Positions 49,903 through 58,831 of a stretch of DNA of 64,000 bases are shown here, one piece after another (the stretch's first letter is position 1; the number at the start of each line of letters is the position of its first letter). The DNA is from Chelatococcus sp. HY11 (GTDB lineage: Bacteria; Pseudomonadota; Alphaproteobacteria; Rhizobiales; Beijerinckiaceae). Where the stretch lies: assembly GCF_018398335.1 (NCBI RefSeq), contig NZ_JAHBRX010000001.1, forward strand, positions 2,232,001 through 2,296,000, given 5' to 3'. The notes beneath the pieces were generated by a model. It saw nothing but the letters and a program-made list of their open reading frames with translations, searched no databases and had not been told where the DNA came from. The position numbers were made by a program, and so were the translations under genes.

Positions 49903-51243
49903 GTGATCCGACCTGATGTTTCCGCGCCGCTGGCGACCACCGCCCTGGCTGTCGCCTTCGCCTGCGCCCTACCGGCGGGCGCCTTCGCGCATGATCATGC
50001 CGCCAAGCGGGGACGGCTCGTCTTTGCCGACCATGAAAAGCCGGTCGTCCGTGTGCTCGATCTCGACACCGGCGAGGTCACCCACAGCTTCGATTTGTCG
50101 AGGCCTAATCCCGTGTTCGCGACGGCTGAAGACCGGCGCCACGTGGTCATCAAGACAGGTGACGATGCGGGAACCGTTCGCATCCTCGACAATGGCCTCA
50201 CCTTCGAATCCCATGGCGACCACGAGGACGTCGACAAGGGCGAGGTCAAACTGCTCGATCTGACGTTCAAGGGCGACCGCCCCGCCCATGTGGTCTCCGA
50301 GAACGATTGGCTTGCCGTATTCTACGACGGCCTCCGGCCCTGGGAGGCCAAGAGCAATGCCAAGGCCTATCTCGTACCGCTCGACTCTCTCGGCGAGACC
50401 AAGCCGGAGGTCGCGGAGTGGCTGGGCCCGGCACCGCAGCACGGCATCGCGATCCCGCTCGGCCAAGAGCAATGGCTCATCTCGGTGACGAAGCCGGCCT
50501 ATGCCAAGGGCGACAACCAGAAGGTCTCCTCACGCCCGGACGGCTACGAGATCCTCGACCGGACGAAGGGCTGGGCCCGCATCGCCTCGTTCAATGACAC
50601 GAGCGACCCCGCGAAATCCTGCAAGGAATTCCACGGCCATGCCTCGCTCGCCAACACCCATGTCTTCGGGTGCAACCAGGCAATCGCCGGGGACGAACGC
50701 GGAGACGGTGGCGTGCTGGTGATCGGCCAAACGGCGGACGGCAGTTGGGGCGCGCGCAAGATCGCCTATCCCGACGAGCGGCGCTCCAGCACCATCAAGG
50801 CAGCGGCCGGCGGACAATATATGGTCGCCAACTACGGCCTGAAATCGCCCTATGACGCTTTCCTGCGCATCGACCCCAAGGCCGCATCGCTCTCCAAGGC
50901 CGACATCTTCGCCGTACCCGGCGGGCAGCCGACCTGCCAGTATGAAATCAGTCCCGACGGACGCCGGGTGGTCAATCTGACCCAGGACGGCAAGCTCAGG
51001 GTCTATGACATCGCACCGGAGTGGAAGGAGATCGCGACATTCGATGCCGTCGCGGCCTTCGATTGCGCTTTCGGCGCGGCGACACCGGTTCCCAGTCTCG
51101 CAATCATCGGCAACAGCGCTTTCGTGAGCGACCCTGAAAACAGTCGCATCCGCGAGTTCCACCTGAACACACTGAAACAGGGCCTCGACATCCCCGTCGA
51201 TGGCAAGCCCGCCAATCTCGCGGGCGGTGGTGGCGCTGGCTGA
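49903..51243 (+). CDS. aztD: Zinc metallochaperone AztD (beta-propeller, periplasmic)
   Basis: A periplasmic protein of 446 residues that in Paracoccus passes zinc to the binding protein AztC. Here the signal peptide ends at G-A-F-A (near residue 29), followed at once by the metal-type H-D-H. The propeller contains many W/D-rich strands, an H-G-D-H-E-D loop near 108 and C-K-E-F-H-G-H-A, plausible zinc residues. The GTG at 49903 is chosen for the AGGAGA 6 nt upstream; a longer start at 49864 would lie in the Zur-like box. aztABC are not in the window, so aztD is separated from its transporter. Confidence 0.85.
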   Translation: MIRPDVSAPLATTALAVAFACALPAGAFAHDHAAKRGRLVFADHEKPVVRVLDLDTGEVTHSFDLSRPNPVFATAEDRRHVVIKTGDDAGTVRILDNGLTFESHGDHEDVDKGEVKLLDLTFKGDRPAHVVSENDWLAVFYDGLRPWEAKSNAKAYLVPLDSLGETKPEVAEWLGPAPQHGIAIPLGQEQWLISVTKPAYAKGDNQKVSSRPDGYEILDRTKGWARIASFNDTSDPAKSCKEFHGHASLANTHVFGCNQAIAGDERGDGGVLVIGQTADGSWGARKIAYPDERRSSTIKAAAGGQYMVANYGLKSPYDAFLRIDPKAASLSKADIFAVPGGQPTCQYEISPDGRRVVNLTQDGKLRVYDIAPEWKEIATFDAVAAFDCAFGAATPVPSLAIIGNSAFVSDPENSRIREFHLNTLKQGLDIPVDGKPANLAGGGGAG

Positions 51244-51317
51244 TCCAGAAATGCCCGCGCAGGGCGAGCGCGGCTCAACCGCCACGCTCGTCCAACTCCC
51301 CCTCGCCGCCAGAGCAA

Positions 51318-51875
51318 TCAGTTGATCGTCGGGTAGGGAATAAACGTTGTCTGGCCAGCCTCATTGTCATAGGCAGCGCCATAGAGACGCCCGCCGATCT
51401 GCCGTAGCGTCAGCTTGCCGGGGGCGGCTTTCGCGGCGGCGAGAAGCGCATCGATGGAAGGCGCGATCTCCTTGGGCGCGAGCGTCGGCTCCAAGGTGGC
51501 GACGATCGCGTGCAGGTAGGGCGCGACCTTTGCGCTGTCGCTCATGCACGCATCGGGCACCGTCAGCGAGAAGGTCAGAAGAACGCCACGGCGCGTGGTG
51601 TGCCCCTGTCCCTTCACGCAATCACCGCCGGTGAAAAAGACGAGCGACGACCCGTCGGGCGCCGCCATGTTCTTGTCCACCGCGAAGGCGAGCTTGGCGT
51701 TCGCCAGGGCGGGCTGGGCATTCAGCGACTTGAGGAAGGCTTCAGCGTTCAGGTTGAAGCCGTCGTCGGCACGCGCTCCAGAGGCCGGCAGGGTCGCCAC
51801 CGCGAGCCCCGCCGCGAAGATTGCCACGCGACAGAACCCGGTCCACGGGCCAAGCACACGAAAAGACGACGCCAT
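51318..51875 (-). CDS. Secreted hypothetical protein
   Basis: A 185-residue protein with a signal peptide (hydrophobic about 15-30, cleavage after A-R-A near 36). The mature part has the segment L-V-F-F-T-G-G-D-C-V-K-G-Q-G-H and a second cysteine in P-D-A-C-M-S, perhaps a disulphide, then helical repeats and a C-terminal Y-G-A-A-Y-D-N-E. I do not recognise a family. AGAGG precedes the ATG at 51875. It lies 69 bp after the crotonase gene on the same strand and is convergent with aztD. Confidence 0.75.
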   Translation of the reverse strand: MASSFRVLGPWTGFCRVAIFAAGLAVATLPASGARADDGFNLNAEAFLKSLNAQPALANAKLAFAVDKNMAAPDGSSLVFFTGGDCVKGQGHTTRRGVLLTFSLTVPDACMSDSAKVAPYLHAIVATLEPTLAPKEIAPSIDALLAAAKAAPGKLTLRQIGGRLYGAAYDNEAGQTTFIPYPTIN

Positions 51876-51944
51876 TACGCAACCTCTGGACGATTCCGAG
51901 CGAGCCATGCCGGCCCGACGGCCTGGCAGGAGCACAATACAGAT

Positions 51945-52742
51945 TTAGCGATCCTTGAAAACCGCCGCCCGCTTCTCGACGAACGCGGCGCAGCCTTCCG
52001 CCGCATCCTCGCTCGAGGAGACAAGCCCGAAGAGCTCGGCCTCGATCCGCAAACCCTCGTCGAGCGAGACGGAAGCCCCCCGTTCCACGGCGGCGCGCGC
52101 GAGGCTCTGGGAGGAGAGGCTGAACCCCGTGAATTCGCCGGCAAAGGCAATCGCCGCGGAAACCACGTCCTCGCTCGCGACACGGTTGACGAGGCCGAAC
52201 TTGTCGGCTTCCGCGGCATCGATGAACCGCCCGCTCATGATCAGCTCAAGCGCGCGGGCTTCGCCGATGAGGCGCGGCAAGCGTTGCGTGCCGCCGAAGC
52301 CGGGAAGGAGCCCGAGCTTGACTTCCGGCAGGCCCATCTTGGCCGATGCCAGCGCCACCCGGAAGGTGCAGGCGAGAGCCAGTTCAAAGCCGCCGCCGAA
52401 GGCGAAACCATTGATCGCCGCGATGGAGGGGACATTGAGGCGCCCGAGCCTGGCGAAGGTCGACTGGCCAAGCTCCGCCCGTTCCTTCATGGCGAGGGGC
52501 GACTGGGCAATGAATTCCTTGATATCGGCGCCGGCGCAGAAGGCCTTGGGGCCCGCGCCCGTGATGATGAGCGCACGCACGGCGTCATCCTTCGCCACCG
52601 TGTCGATCGCTTCGCCGAGCGCGCGGAGGACTTCGGCATTCAGCGCATTGAGAGCTTCAGGCCTGTTCAGCCGCAGAATAGCGCAGGATCCCTGATTGTC
52701 GCGTTCGACTACAGCCACACCGGCCTCCGTATTGTCTTGCAT
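51945..52742 (-). CDS. Enoyl-CoA hydratase / crotonase family protein
   Basis: A 265-residue crotonase. The oxyanion-hole segment A-F-C-A-G-A-D-I-K-E is near 67-76. Both catalytic glutamates of classical enoyl-CoA hydratases are present, Glu120 in F-G-G-G-F-E-L-A and Glu140 in L-P-E-V-K-L-G, so hydration of 2-enoyl-CoA is likely. The ATG at 52742 begins the normal N-terminus; the frame to 52937 is not supported. The only same-strand neighbour is the secreted hypothetical downstream. Confidence 0.93.
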   Translation of the reverse strand: MQDNTEAGVAVVERDNQGSCAILRLNRPEALNALNAEVLRALGEAIDTVAKDDAVRALIITGAGPKAFCAGADIKEFIAQSPLAMKERAELGQSTFARLGRLNVPSIAAINGFAFGGGFELALACTFRVALASAKMGLPEVKLGLLPGFGGTQRLPRLIGEARALELIMSGRFIDAAEADKFGLVNRVASEDVVSAAIAFAGEFTGFSLSSQSLARAAVERGASVSLDEGLRIEAELFGLVSSSEDAAEGCAAFVEKRAAVFKDR

Positions 52743-53035
52743 CTGGTGCCCACGTCCTATCACGGCCGGCAGGCAACGTCTCGATCTGACGCATCCACCA
52801 CCTCGACGCGGCAGCTCACGATGGCTCGTGTGCCGAAGCATAGGCACCGGCCGTGAGAATATCATCACATCGCGAGCAATCACGCAGCCCGGCTGATCAA
52901 TCGCAAAGCAATGGAACAGACATGGCCCGAGCACCATTGCTGTTCATTATGATCGAGCGCGAACACAGGGAGATGTTGACGCATTGACAGGGATCGCGCA
53001 TCCACAGGTTGTTAACGATCGCGGAGCCATGACCC

Positions 53036-54238
53036 ATGACGGACGTCCCAACGCGTTTTGCACTCTCGGGCGCTGACGTTTTCGACGGCCGAACCCGCCA
53101 CCGCAAGCATGCGGTGATCGTCGATGAAGGCCGCATCCGCGCGATCGTGCCGGCGCGGGAACTGCCGGGGAATATCGAGGTCGTCCACGCCGATGGCGGC
53201 CTCGTCACCGCGGGTTTCATCGATCTGCAGGTCAATGGCGGCGGCGGCGTGCTGTTCAACAGCCAGCCGACCGTCGACGGCATTCGCGCTATCGTGGCCG
53301 CGCATGCCCGCATGGGCACGACCGCCCTGCTGCCCACCGTCATCACCGACCATCCCGAAGTCACATACGGCGCCATTACCGCTGTGCGCCAGGCCATCGC
53401 GCAGGGGGTCGAGGGGTGTCTCGGCATCCATATCGAGGGGCCCTTCATCGCGTCCGCGAAGAAAGGCGCCCACGACCCGGAGCTGATCCGGGATCTGAAT
53501 GACGGCGAGTTGCTGCGCCTGACCCATACGGGCCTGCGCCATATCATGGTCACCCTGGCACCCGAGGCCGTGAACAGCCAGCAGATCGCCGCGCTCATCA
53601 AGGCGGGCGTGACGGTGTCGATCGGCCATAGCAATGCCACCTACGATCAGGCCATGACGCTGTTCCAGGCCGGCGCGCGCTGCGTCACCCATCTCTTCAA
53701 CGCCATGAGCCAGTTCGGCAGCCGCGATCCCGGCATCGTCGGCGCCGCGCTCGCCAGCGAGCAGGTGTGGTGCGGGCTCATCGCCGACGGACACCACGTG
53801 CATCCCGCCACCATGAACACAGCCATGCAGGCCAAGCGTGGCCTGCCCTTCTTCCTGGTCAGCGACGCCATGCCGACGGCCGGCTCGTCCGAGGACAGCT
53901 TCCTCCTGAACGGTCGCGAGGTGAAGCGCGTGGGTGATCGCCTGACGCTGGAGGACGGCACGCTCGCCGGCTCGGATCTCGTCCTCGTCGACGCCGTGCG
54001 CTTCATGGCTGACACGGTCGGTGTCGCGCTGGAGGAAGCGTTGCGCATGGCCTCGCTCTATCCGGCGATGGCGCTCGGCTTGACAGCGGACTACGGCCGG
54101 CTTGTGCCCGGCCGGCGCGCCGACATGGTGCATCTGACGGAAGACCTGAATGTCGAGGGCGTCTGGGTGGGTGGCCAGCCCGTCGGCGCGGAGCGGCGCG
54201 AACCCTCACCCGATGCCGACGTCAGCTCGGCGGCATGA
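53036..54238 (+). CDS. nagA: N-acetylglucosamine-6-phosphate deacetylase
   Basis: Removes the acetyl group from GlcNAc-6-phosphate in amino-sugar catabolism and cell-wall recycling. The 400-residue amidohydrolase shows G-F-I-D-L-Q-V-N-G-G near residue 60, metal ligand Glu in H-I-E-G-P-F, His in G-H-S-N-A-T-Y, His in T-H-L-F-N-A-M and the catalytic Asp in V-S-D-A-M-P-T-A-G. The ATG at 53036 has GGAG 11 nt before it. No nagB or transporter adjoins it; anmK at 30253 acts in the same recycling network. Confidence 0.95.
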   Translation: MTDVPTRFALSGADVFDGRTRHRKHAVIVDEGRIRAIVPARELPGNIEVVHADGGLVTAGFIDLQVNGGGGVLFNSQPTVDGIRAIVAAHARMGTTALLPTVITDHPEVTYGAITAVRQAIAQGVEGCLGIHIEGPFIASAKKGAHDPELIRDLNDGELLRLTHTGLRHIMVTLAPEAVNSQQIAALIKAGVTVSIGHSNATYDQAMTLFQAGARCVTHLFNAMSQFGSRDPGIVGAALASEQVWCGLIADGHHVHPATMNTAMQAKRGLPFFLVSDAMPTAGSSEDSFLLNGREVKRVGDRLTLEDGTLAGSDLVLVDAVRFMADTVGVALEEALRMASLYPAMALGLTADYGRLVPGRRADMVHLTEDLNVEGVWVGGQPVGAERREPSPDADVSSAA

Positions 54239-54363
54239 GGCCGGAGGGATTATGAGGTCTCGTGAAATCACGAGCCCTTCGGATTAATGATACAGACGTA
54301 ATTCTGTTTATCGCGGCGCCGGTTTGTATAACCTGCCATCACCTCCACATGATGGGCCCCGCG

Positions 54364-55059
54364 ATGCAGACAACGATTACCGGCACGACGCTTCCCGTTC
54401 TGCAAGTCAACCTCGAGGCTGGCGAGAAGATCATCGCCGCGCCTGACCAGCTCTCCTGGCTCGCGGGCCCGGTCAAGCTCACGACCACCACGGCGACCGC
54501 CGGCTCAAGCGGCTTCTGGGGGGCGATGGGACGGGCCTTGACGGGCGGCGGCCTGTTCATGACGGAATTCGAGGCGGAAGGAGGCGCGGGGCTTGTCGCC
54601 TTCACCGCCCAGATCCCCGGCAGCCTGCACGAGGTGCAGGTGGGCGGCGGCCGCTCCTATTTCATCCACCACCACGGCTTCCTCTGCGCCACGGCCGGCG
54701 TCGAGCTTGGCATCGGCTTCCAGCAATCACTCGGCGCCGGGGTCTTCGGCGGCGACGGCTTCACCCTGCAGAAGCTCTCGGGAACCTGCACGGCCTGGGT
54801 CGAGCTGGGTGGCGAGACGGTGATCTACGATCTCAAGGAGGGCGAGGGCCTGCAGGTCCATCCCGGCCATGTCGGCATGTTCGAGGATACCGTCAATTTC
54901 CAGCTGACGACCATCCACGGCGTCAAGAACGTGATGTTCGGCGGTGACGGGCTGTTTCTGGCGCAGCTCACCGGGCCGGGCAAGGTCTGGCTGCAAACGC
55001 TGACGGCCCCGAAACTAGCGCACGCGCTGGCCCATTACCTGCCCAAGGCCGAACGCTGA
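54364..55059 (+). CDS. AIM24 family protein (TIGR00266-like)
   Basis: A 231-residue beta-rich cytoplasmic protein of the AIM24 family, whose bacterial members have no established function. Features are G-E-K-I-I-A near residue 20, glycine-rich G-F-W-G-A-M-G-R-A-L-T-G-G-G-L-F, and repeated F-x-x-x-G-x-G-L blocks including V-H-P-G-H-V-G-M-F-E. ATG 54364 matches the family N-terminus M-Q-T-T-I-x-G; in-frame ATGs at 54349 and 54352 are alternatives. The last base of its stop is the first base of the following ATG (TGATG), so it is coupled to the protease-like gene. Confidence 0.82.
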   Translation: MQTTITGTTLPVLQVNLEAGEKIIAAPDQLSWLAGPVKLTTTTATAGSSGFWGAMGRALTGGGLFMTEFEAEGGAGLVAFTAQIPGSLHEVQVGGGRSYFIHHHGFLCATAGVELGIGFQQSLGAGVFGGDGFTLQKLSGTCTAWVELGGETVIYDLKEGEGLQVHPGHVGMFEDTVNFQLTTIHGVKNVMFGGDGLFLAQLTGPGKVWLQTLTAPKLAHALAHYLPKAER

Positions 55060-56135
55060 TGCGTCTGTCACCACTCAGTTTCGCGGCCCTGATCGCGGCG
55101 TGTGTGCTGCCCGCGACGGCGATGGCCGAGCCGCGCTACACCGACGAGGGCCGCGGGACGTTCCTGCGGTTTCTCGATGCGCCGGCGGAGGACGAGCCCC
55201 TGCGCCGCTCGCCGACGCTGCATCTTTCCTTCGGCGGGCCCGACTATCGGGCCGTGATGGATACGGGTTCGACCGGCATCGTGGTCGCGGCGAGCCTCAT
55301 TCCCAATATCGACAGCCTGCCGGTGGCCGCACCCGGCGAGCTGACCTACACCAGTTCCGGACGCATCATGCGCGGGGATTGGGTGATGACGCCCGTGAGG
55401 ATCAGCGGCGTCGGCGGGGATGCCATCACCACCCGCCCCCTGCCCGTTCTCGCCGTGCGCCGGATCGACTGTTTTGAGAACGCGCGCGACTGCCAGCCGA
55501 CGGATGATCCCCGCCACGTGGTCATGCTCGGCGTCGGCTTTTCGCGCGAAGGCGACCGGCAGAGCCAAAGCACGCCGGACAAGAACCCCTTCCTCAACCT
55601 GCCCGAAATGGGCGACGCCAACAAACCCGGCCGCCTTCGGCGCGGTTATGTGGTGACGCGCCTCGGCGTACATGTGGGGCTCACGCGCACCAACACGGAG
55701 GGCGAGTTTCGCTTCGTGAAGCTCGCCAGGAAAGATGATGGCAGCGACTGGGCGCCTATTCCGGGATGCATCGGCATCGGCGGCGGCGAGCCCGCCTGCG
55801 GCACGGCCCTGATCGATACAGGCGTTTCCAAGATGTACCTGACGGTGCCTCCGGACCGGGAAGCTGGCTTTGTCACCCGGGGCGACCATGGCCGCACGCT
55901 CGTGCCGGGGACCGAGGTCACGGTCAGCTTCAGCGCGCGCCCTTCCAATGAAGCGCCCAGCTATCTCTTCACCGCCGGAACGGACAGCGACCCGCTCGCG
56001 CCATCGCGAATCATACTGGTCGGTGGGAAGGATCGTCCGACCTTCGTGAACACGAGCGTCCACGCCCTCAACGGCTTCGACTATCTCTATGATGCCGATG
56101 AGGGTTATGTCGGCTTCCGGCGGCTGGGGCGGTAG
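55059..56135 (+). CDS. Exported two-lobed pepsin-like aspartic protease
   Basis: A 358-residue protein with a signal peptide (cleavage after A-M-A near residue 23). Two aspartic-protease triads are visible, Asp68 in A-V-M-D-T-G-S-T-G-I-V and Asp253 in A-L-I-D-T-G-V-S-K-M-Y-L. They are 185 residues apart, close to the 183 of pepsin (D32 and D215), which argues for a full bilobal A1-type fold rather than a one-domain retropepsin. A possible flap tyrosine is Tyr97 in L-T-Y-T-S-S-G-R. Cysteines in C-F-E-N-A-R-D-C and C-I-G-I-G-G-G-E-P-A-C may form disulphides. It is coupled to the AIM24 gene. Activity is inferred, not shown. Confidence 0.75.
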   Translation: MRLSPLSFAALIAACVLPATAMAEPRYTDEGRGTFLRFLDAPAEDEPLRRSPTLHLSFGGPDYRAVMDTGSTGIVVAASLIPNIDSLPVAAPGELTYTSSGRIMRGDWVMTPVRISGVGGDAITTRPLPVLAVRRIDCFENARDCQPTDDPRHVVMLGVGFSREGDRQSQSTPDKNPFLNLPEMGDANKPGRLRRGYVVTRLGVHVGLTRTNTEGEFRFVKLARKDDGSDWAPIPGCIGIGGGEPACGTALIDTGVSKMYLTVPPDREAGFVTRGDHGRTLVPGTEVTVSFSARPSNEAPSYLFTAGTDSDPLAPSRIILVGGKDRPTFVNTSVHALNGFDYLYDADEGYVGFRRLGR

Positions 56136-56766
56136 GTGCCGGTCTGATTGGACCGTTTCGCCTTTCGTTGTCATGGCAGGCTTGTCCCGGCCATCCCGAC
56201 AAGTGAGGCCGGCGCCTTTCCAGTCGGGATCCCCGGCACAAGCCGGGGATGACGCCAGTGGCTATTCGTTTCGCATCGGCAAGCGCCGCAAGGCAAGCCA
56301 CTCCGCCGCACCCCTGCATAAATCAAGAATAGACCCGCGAATTCAATATCTTATGTAAAATCGCACAATCCCGACCGAGCCACACTTGCTTGAGGTACGG
56401 CCCAAGCGGGGGTGAAGGGCGGCGCGATCAGCGCGGCCGCGACGGCAGCAAGAAAAACGAAGCGATAGCAGAGCCACCGGCGCGTAGCCCGCCCTACAGG
56501 CCCTCTATTTAAAAGATGACCCGCCGCGCCGCACTTTCAACCGTCAGGCTGCGAAGGACGAAAGGAGCGCGCGGATGCGAGGGATGCAGCCCCACGGCAT
56601 CAGCCAAAGGTCGAAGTGCATAATTCTCCAATCCGTTTAGATAGGATCAGAAGGAATTGTTATCTCTATCATTACGGTTGAACTTGGCCGGCATAGCCCG
56701 ATAGTGTGTGCGATATGGGTGTAAAATAGAAACACGACTGGGAAACGGTCAAACCCAGGGGGGAAG
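56136..56766. other. Long intergenic region with a nested palindromic repeat
   Basis: 631 bp without a supported gene. Positions 56169-56253 hold nested palindromes of the GTCATGGC..CCGGGGATGAC type (CCCCGGC-acaa-GCCGGGG at 56231-56248 is a strong hairpin and could end the protease transcript). The part 56320-56760 is comparatively AT-rich and should contain the tct promoter; no certain -35/-10 pair was picked. Confidence 0.55.
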
Positions 56767-57270
56767 ATGGCTCATCACGAGGAACGCCCAGCAGCAGGGA
56801 CAGCGCGTCACCTCATCCGTGGTCCTCAGAATTTTGCAGCTGGCTTAAGCCTGATCGGCATCGCGATCCTCGCATTCTGGGCTTCCAGCGACCTTACCCA
56901 GGGATCTCTCAGGGCCATGGGGCCAGGCATGTTGCCGCGCACCATCGCAACCCTTCTTGCGCTTTGCGGCCTCATCCTCGTCGCCATTTCCTTCGTGAAG
57001 GACGGAGAAGCGCTGGAGCGCTGGAATCTGCGCGGGCCCTTCTTCGTGTGCCTCGGTCTCCTCGCCTTCGCAGCCACGGTGAGAACCGTCGGCCTCGCCG
57101 TCGCCGGACCTCTGCTCGCCATCATCTCCGGCTTTGCCTCAGAGGAAACGCGCATCAAGGAGCTTATCGTCTTCGCGATCGCGATGACGGCCTTCTCGAT
57201 CGGCCTGTTCAAATACGGGCTCAACCTGCCGATCCCGGTCTTCATCATTCCCGGCGTCATTTATTACTGA
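56767..57270 (+). CDS. tctB: Tripartite tricarboxylate transporter, small membrane subunit TctB
   Basis: A 167-residue protein with four predicted helices, the small integral subunit of a tripartite tricarboxylate (TTT) transporter. F-A-A-G-L-S-L-I-G-I-A-I-L and G-P-G-M-L-P-R (near 60) are family features. A GGGGGGAAG leader precedes the ATG. It is 11 bp ahead of the tctA gene in the order B-A-C. Confidence 0.92.
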   Translation: MAHHEERPAAGTARHLIRGPQNFAAGLSLIGIAILAFWASSDLTQGSLRAMGPGMLPRTIATLLALCGLILVAISFVKDGEALERWNLRGPFFVCLGLLAFAATVRTVGLAVAGPLLAIISGFASEETRIKELIVFAIAMTAFSIGLFKYGLNLPIPVFIIPGVIYY

Positions 57271-57281
57271 GGGCGCCGACC

Positions 57282-58781
57282 ATGGACATCATCGCCAATC
57301 TCGCGCTTGGATTCTCGACGGCACTGACGTTCCAGAACATCGGGCTGTGCCTGCTTGGCTGCCTCATCGGCACGCTGGTCGGTGTGCTGCCGGGCGTCGG
57401 GCCGATCGCGACCATCACGATGCTGCTGCCGATCACCTTCGGCATCGATCCGGTCGGCGCGCTCATCATGCTGGCGGGCATCTATTACGGCGCCCAATAC
57501 GGCGGTTCGACGACCGCCATTCTCGTCAACATCCCGGGTGAAGCGACCGCCGTCGTCACCACGCTCGATGGCCATGAAATGGCGAAGCAGGGCCGGGCCG
57601 GCACCGCGCTCGGCATTGCCGCCATCGGCTCCTTCTTCGCGGGCACGGTGGCGACGCTGGTGATCGCGGCCGTCGCCGTGCCGCTGACAAAGCTCGCACT
57701 CCTCTTCGGCCCCGCGGAATATTTCTCGCTGATGGTGATGGGCCTCGTCTTCGCGGTGGTGCTGGCGCGCGGCTCGGTGCTCAAGGCCATCGCCATGATC
57801 CTCGGGGGGCTGCTTCTCTCCACCGTCGGCACGGATCTCGAGACGGGCGAAGAGCGCATGACTTTCGGCTACGGCCCGCTCGCGGACGGTATCGACTTCG
57901 CCATTCTGGCCATGGGTATCTTCGGCTTCGCCGAGGTGTTGCGCAATCTGGAAGTGACCGAACATCGCGACGTCGTCCGCAAGGCGATCGGCCGGCTGCT
58001 GCCGTCGCTGGCGGAACTCAGGCAGTCGGCGCCGTCGATCCTGCGCGGCACCGTCATCGGCGGCACCCTTGGGATCTTGCCCGGCAACGGCGCGGTGCTC
58101 GGGCCCTTCGCCTCGTACTCGCTGGAAAAGAAAATCGCGAAGGAACCACGGCGCTTCGGCCGCGGCGCCATCGAGGGCGTGGCGGGGCCGGAATCCGCGA
58201 ACAACGCCGGCGCGCAGACGTCGTTCATCCCACTGCTCACCCTCGGCATTCCGCCCAATGCCGTCATGGCGCTGATGGTGGGCGCCATGACTATTCACGG
58301 CATCGTGCCCGGCCCGCAGGTGATGACCCGCAACCCGAACATGTTCTGGGGCATGATCGCGTCGATGTGGATCGGCAACCTGATGCTGCTCATCATCAAC
58401 CTGCCCCTGATCGGCCTGTGGGTAAAACTGCTCAAGGTGCCCTACCGCCTGATGTTTCCGGCGATCCTGATCTTCTCGAGCATCGGCGTCTATTCGATCA
58501 ACAATTCGCCAGCCGACGTGGTCTTCACCGCTGTCTTCGCCATCATCGGCTACGGCATTCTCAAGCTGGGTTTTGAACCAGCGCCGCTGCTGCTCGGTTA
58601 TGTCCTTGGCAAGCTGATGGAGGAAAACCTGCGGCGGGCGCTCATCATTTCCCGCGGCGACCTGATGACCTTCGTGGAGCGCCCGGTCAGCGCGGTCCTT
58701 CTTCTGATCGCGGTGGGGCTGCTCGTCGTGGCGGTTCTACCGTCCATCCGTAAAAGCCGGGACGAGGTCTTCACCGAGTAG
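57282..58781 (+). CDS. tctA: Tripartite tricarboxylate transporter, large membrane subunit TctA
   Basis: A 499-residue inner-membrane protein with about 12 helices that forms the transport channel. Family motifs are L-P-G-V-G-P-I-A-T-I (about 40-49), Y-Y-G-A-Q-Y-G-G-S-T-T-A-I-L-V-N-I-P-G-E (about 67-86) and its echo G-P-E-S-A-N-N-A-G-A. The frame is open far upstream through tctB, but ATG 57282 with GAGGG upstream is the real start. The substrate is set by TctC. Confidence 0.96.
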   Translation: MDIIANLALGFSTALTFQNIGLCLLGCLIGTLVGVLPGVGPIATITMLLPITFGIDPVGALIMLAGIYYGAQYGGSTTAILVNIPGEATAVVTTLDGHEMAKQGRAGTALGIAAIGSFFAGTVATLVIAAVAVPLTKLALLFGPAEYFSLMVMGLVFAVVLARGSVLKAIAMILGGLLLSTVGTDLETGEERMTFGYGPLADGIDFAILAMGIFGFAEVLRNLEVTEHRDVVRKAIGRLLPSLAELRQSAPSILRGTVIGGTLGILPGNGAVLGPFASYSLEKKIAKEPRRFGRGAIEGVAGPESANNAGAQTSFIPLLTLGIPPNAVMALMVGAMTIHGIVPGPQVMTRNPNMFWGMIASMWIGNLMLLIINLPLIGLWVKLLKVPYRLMFPAILIFSSIGVYSINNSPADVVFTAVFAIIGYGILKLGFEPAPLLLGYVLGKLMEENLRRALIISRGDLMTFVERPVSAVLLLIAVGLLVVAVLPSIRKSRDEVFTE

Positions 58782-58831
58782 CTCGCCGGATATCTGTTTG
58801 AATGAATTGCATGAATTGGGAGGATCATTCA

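Noticed and set aside
56964-57281. Long upstream extension of tctA through tctB
   Set aside because: It is an out-of-frame reading of tctB. TctA begins normally at ATG 57282 with a ribosome site and ordinary family N-terminus.
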